A stretch of 13,823 bases of DNA from assembly GCA_001818365.1 (NCBI GenBank), contig MHKK01000003.1, positions 1-13,823 of the forward strand, given 5' to 3'. This document shows, in pieces, positions 12,541 through 13,823 of this stretch. This stretch comes from Candidatus Komeilibacteria bacterium RIFCSPHIGHO2_01_FULL_52_14. Lineage in GTDB: Bacteria > Patescibacteriota > Patescibacteriia > UBA1558 > 2-01-FULL-52-15. Under the pieces are notes generated by a model. It saw only the letters and a program-made list of their open reading frames with translations, had not been told where the DNA came from and did not search any database. Made by a program: the position numbers and the translations under genes. Numbering within the stretch: the stretch's first letter is position 1; each line of letters begins with the position of its first letter.

Positions 12541-13823
12541 GCCTTTTTGCCCGTGCGCTTCAAACGTTCCTCCAGTTCCCGTTCCTTAACGCGCTGCCGC
12601 GCCTCCGAATCGCCCCGTGCCCAAAAATACTCGTTGTAATCGACGAACTTCATGGCATCCGCCCGCCACGCGGATTGTTTCCTGATGGCCTCGTGCATCC
12701 GCTGAGATGTCTTGCGGTAATTGGGATGCCCTTGCGGTGTCGTGCGCAATTCCAGAAGATGAAACGCTTCACGATCGTTCATGCCCAAAAGCCACCGCAC
12801 CTTATTGCCGTGCAAAGTGACGTACGATGCTTCATACGGAAGCGTTTCGTACAGTTTTTTATAAAGCGAAGTAACGCGGGTGTTGCACGCATTGGCCTTG
12901 TCCGCAAAACCGGCGGTCTTAAGATCTTCAGGCATAACGAACCCCAGGAGCGGCGAGAAAAGCTGACGAAGCTGCGTATTCATGCGGTGGCGCATCAGAT
13001 CCTTATACACGCCAAAATCGGTCACCAGATCGAAGGTGTAGGGATATCCGCTCTCAAAAGCCCGGTACGGCCTGTCGCGGCGCGTTTGCCGGCTACCGAC
13101 GTAGGTGTCGACGATCCGTTGCCGTTCGGCAGCGTTCATGCCGCGTACCCTGTCCCGTATCTGGCGGAACGGATGGGATACGTACGGGTACAACATGCAG
13201 GTGATCGTAAACATGTCGAATTCGTGCTGCCGTGCCGCTTTGACCGATTCCGCCCCGATCCGTTTGTCTTTTTTCAGTATCGTCGCGATCGCATCATCGC
13301 CGTAGTCGAGCAAATCGATTTCCTCCCGAGCCGCGGCAGCGGTAACGCTCCGGAACAGTTCATTCGCGAGTTTTCGCATCGCCACATGATTGGCAACTAC
13401 GTAGTCGCTCTTGCGTGCGCGCTTCACGTACGCGGGGATAAGCTTGTTGAGCTCGCGGTGCGAGGCAGCCGCGATTTCCTCCGCTTCGGTGTAAAAACTC
13501 GAATACAGCGCCGACAGCATATACTGAAAAAATCTCCCGTTGCCGAATATCCCGACGTTGGTTTGCGTGGCGATCGGTAAAAGCGCCCGCAGCGTATCGC
13601 ACGCTCGGGTACGCAGGTCAGCGGTATAGGTTATGCGGAACGCTTTTTTTTCGATCTCGTCCTTGCACTCGCCGTATTTTTCCTTTTCACCGTCGCCGTC
13701 GATATCGTATTCCGCATCGTCGATTGTCTTCAATTTCTCGTAGTACGCTTTCATGGGCTCGATGAGCGAACAGTAGGTTTCAAAAACGAAATCCATCGTC
13801 GCAACGAACTCCTTGGCATGCGG
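12537..13823 (-). CDS. thyX: FAD-dependent thymidylate synthase (ThyX), N-terminus cut by window edge
   Basis: ThyX makes dTMP from dUMP with FAD and methylene-tetrahydrofolate. At least 428 codons are visible. An ATG occurs at 13796, but the frame stays open to the window end and the sequence there (PHAKEFVATMDFVFETY) resembles the interior of long CPR ThyX proteins, so the start lies outside. The first ThyX-like core has RACDTLRALLPIATQTNVGI and NGRFFQYML. The second has VTDFGVYKDLMRHRM with the RHR at 12984-12992, then VTLHGNKVRWLLGMNDREAFHLLELR. The canonical RHRx7S Ser is not at its position (LRQLFS follows). An insertion-like acidic stretch with DIDGDG lies just inside the window edge. 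It overlaps the DHFR-like gene as ATGA and heads the operon. Confidence 0.88.
   Translation of the reverse strand, partial: PHAKEFVATMDFVFETYCSLIEPMKAYYEKLKTIDDAEYDIDGDGEKEKYGECKDEIEKKAFRITYTADLRTRACDTLRALLPIATQTNVGIFGNGRFFQYMLSALYSSFYTEAEEIAAASHRELNKLIPAYVKRARKSDYVVANHVAMRKLANELFRSVTAAAAREEIDLLDYGDDAIATILKKDKRIGAESVKAARQHEFDMFTITCMLYPYVSHPFRQIRDRVRGMNAAERQRIVDTYVGSRQTRRDRPYRAFESGYPYTFDLVTDFGVYKDLMRHRMNTQLRQLFSPLLGFVMPEDLKTAGFADKANACNTRVTSLYKKLYETLPYEASYVTLHGNKVRWLLGMNDREAFHLLELRTTPQGHPNYRKTSQRMHEAIRKQSAWRADAMKFVDYNEYFWARGDSEARQRVKERELEERLKRTGKKA

Noticed and set aside
12675..13580. 301-codon + strand open frame opposite thyX
   Set aside because: It is antisense to a recognised gene with no start signals or recognisable domains; it is a codon-bias shadow.

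Overview
The window looks like a chromosomal segment from a Candidate Phyla Radiation (Patescibacteria, Parcubacteria-like) bacterium. The clues are a threonyl-tRNA synthetase lacking the N-terminal TGS domain, a long two-part ThyX, a membrane-anchored baseplate-J-like protein of a kind familiar from CPR genomes, very tight gene packing with ATGA stop/start overlaps, and promoters almost touching the start codon. This assignment is inference; no rRNA or other lineage marker is present.

Layout. Positions 1-5065 (+ strand): a palindrome at the left edge, a small membrane protein (92-406), dnaE (463-3915, DNA polymerase III alpha) and a membrane-anchored baseplate-J-like protein (3956-5065) with its own strong promoter. 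Positions 5071-5682 (- strand): an unrecognised 147-residue protein with a near-consensus promoter, a long leader and its own terminator. Positions 5683-6313: about 630 bases without a convincing gene, packed with inverted repeats, including two copies of a roughly 105-116 bp element with the same 20-bp ends. Positions 6314-9097 (+): thrS, a possible 46-residue very basic mini-protein, then miaA. Positions 9099-9800: a terminator shared with a convergent cupin-like gene that appears richer in G+C. Positions 9846-13823 (-): an operon thyX - DHFR-like - tmk - gatB ending at a terminator. The thyX gene runs off the right edge.

How the genes work together. The minus-strand operon joins dTMP synthesis (ThyX, a reductase of the DHFR/RibD type) and dTMP phosphorylation (Tmk) to GatB of the tRNA-dependent amidotransferase, with 4-bp overlaps or 2-bp gaps at every junction. 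The plus-strand thrS-miaA pair supplies tRNA charging and modification. dnaE is the replicative polymerase.

Most of the window is ordinary housekeeping. The parts that deserve attention are the repeat cluster upstream of thrS, the unknown gene at 5122-5565 with a palindrome over its -10 box, the overlapping mini-ORF between thrS and miaA, and several nearly leaderless promoters. I do not see a clear new multi-gene system.
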